Assembly: GCF_900103455.1 (NCBI RefSeq)
Contig: NZ_FNHI01000006.1
Span: 186,001 to 250,000, forward strand
Length of the DNA stretch: 64,000 nucleotides
Reading direction: 5' to 3'
Origin: Streptomyces wuyuanensis
Lineage (GTDB): Bacteria > Actinomycetota > Actinomycetes > Streptomycetales > Streptomycetaceae
In this document: one piece after another, positions 63,594-64,000 of the stretch
Position numbering within the stretch: position 1 is the stretch's first letter
Layout: each line of letters opens with the position of its first letter
Translations under genes and position numbers: made by a program
Notes under the pieces: generated by a model
Databases searched by the model: none
What the model was told of the DNA's origin: nothing
What the model saw: the letters and a program-made list of their open reading frames with translations, nothing else

Positions 63594-63880
63594 GCCGTGT
63601 GTCGGTGGATCTTTGTAGGATCTGTGAACCCCCTGTGATCAATCAACCGGGACGTGCCCCTTGAACTGGGGTGATGGCATGTCCGACGATGCATTCGCGC
63701 CACTGTGCAACCGGTTGCTGTGCGGGGAGCGTCTATGCGGTCGTCCCTTCGCGGTGCCGCGATAAGCCATGACAAATGGGGCATTGGGGAAGATCGGGAG
63801 CGCATGAGGGCATATGGTGCTTCGTCACAAGCGGTGGTGTGCGCGTACAACCCTGAGAGGGGTCGGCGTGTCCAACAGGC
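63594..63880. other. Intergenic region downstream of asd
   Basis: No firm gene. A 28-codon ORF with four cysteines (63679-63765) has a poor ribosome-binding site and is not called. The stretch is comparatively AT-rich, and TAGGAT (63616-63621) is a possible -10 for the next gene. No strong terminator hairpin was found after asd. Confidence 0.4.
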
Positions 63881-64000
63881 GTGGCAGAGGTACTCGACAT
63901 CACCGCGGTGGTCCCGTTCCGCGGCAGGGCATTCGTCCCCGCCCGGCCTTTGGGCATGCCCCCGATCCGGGGCGCCGGTAGGGCTCCGGCCCGCGGCACC
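63881..64000 (+). CDS. Start of a gene truncated by the window edge, possibly a SigE-family sigma factor
   Basis: From the GTG at 63881 the frame stays open for 40 codons to the window edge, starting VAEVLDITAVVPFRGRAFVP. Codon bias is typical of Streptomyces coding sequence, and an in-frame stop lies upstream at 63854. I recall that the gene after ask-asd in S. coelicolor encodes a SigE-type sigma factor with a similar start, but nothing diagnostic falls inside the window. Confidence 0.5.
   Translation, partial: MAEVLDITAVVPFRGRAFVPARPLGMPPIRGAGRAPARGT

Noticed and set aside
63679..63765. 28-codon ORF with four cysteines downstream of asd
   Set aside because: It has a weak ribosome-binding site, ordinary composition and no conservation evidence; it cannot be told from chance.

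Overview
This is a 64-kb stretch of very high-GC actinobacterial chromosome. Gene content, GC-rich third codon positions and frequent GTG/TTG starts point to Streptomyces. From memory, the order clpB ... fba ... kynurenine genes ... CYP107P-type P450 ... purA ... recR ... ask-asd matches the central core region of S. coelicolor (roughly SCO3661 down to SCO3613), read here from clpB towards asd. A perfect ParB-binding parS site between pyrE and the aldolase gene fits an oriC-proximal core location. I saw no rRNA, tRNA, CRISPR array, insertion sequence, integrase or phage gene.

Layout. 1-2.2 kb: a LuxR-type regulator and a small companion protein diverge from a tiny secreted peptide carrying two copies of GEPTWESAP, which is translationally coupled to a short degenerate Rieske-like protein. 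2.3-16.5 kb: housekeeping genes (clpB behind a HspR/HAIR box, YbjN-domain protein, PIG-V-like glycosyltransferase, aminotransferase, a membrane-anchored Gly/Cys peptide, DUF2617, membrane-fused spermidine-synthase-like protein, CoxG-like SRPBCC protein, aldose 1-epimerase, pyrE, parS, class II aldolase, MalY-like beta-lyase). 16.7-28.4 kb: MFS exporter, DUF3151, a three-gene tryptophan-to-anthranilate operon (kynA-kynU-formamidase), NmrA-like protein, DesK/NarL two-component pair, USP plus ArsB/SLC13-like permease, and a P450. 28.5-35.6 kb: TnrB-type ABC exporter divergent from a MarR regulator, a MerR-beta-clamp fusion, an intergenic repeat cluster, a degenerate DAG-kinase-fold protein, and purA.

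35.7-54.2 kb is more accessory: an MFS exporter, a receptor Ser/Thr kinase, a GH19 chitinase behind the classic chitinase promoter repeats, a trypsin-fold/FG-GAP protein that has lost its catalytic His and Ser, a small exported protein, a 1231-aa ALF-repeat secreted protein with a polymorphic-toxin-like tail followed by a small putative immunity gene, an ECF41 sigma factor, a CapA-like protein, a second receptor kinase, and a MarR/PfpI pair under two CTGTC palindromes. 54.3-64 kb returns to core functions: class III aminotransferase, GntR regulator, a conserved Streptomyces protein, an orphan SLATT-domain membrane protein, YbaB-RecR-DUF5063, and ask-asd with an internal beta-subunit start. The window ends in the first codons of a gene that resembles a SigE-type sigma factor.

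The best candidates for undescribed biology are the repeat-peptide locus (1.5-2.2 kb), the MerR-sliding-clamp fusion (31.9-33.1 kb), the ALF-repeat toxin/immunity pair (43.7-47.6 kb), the pseudoprotease-propeller (40.5-42.7 kb), the orphan SLATT protein (57.9-58.7 kb) and several unexplained repeat clusters. All functional calls come from reading the sequence without database searches.
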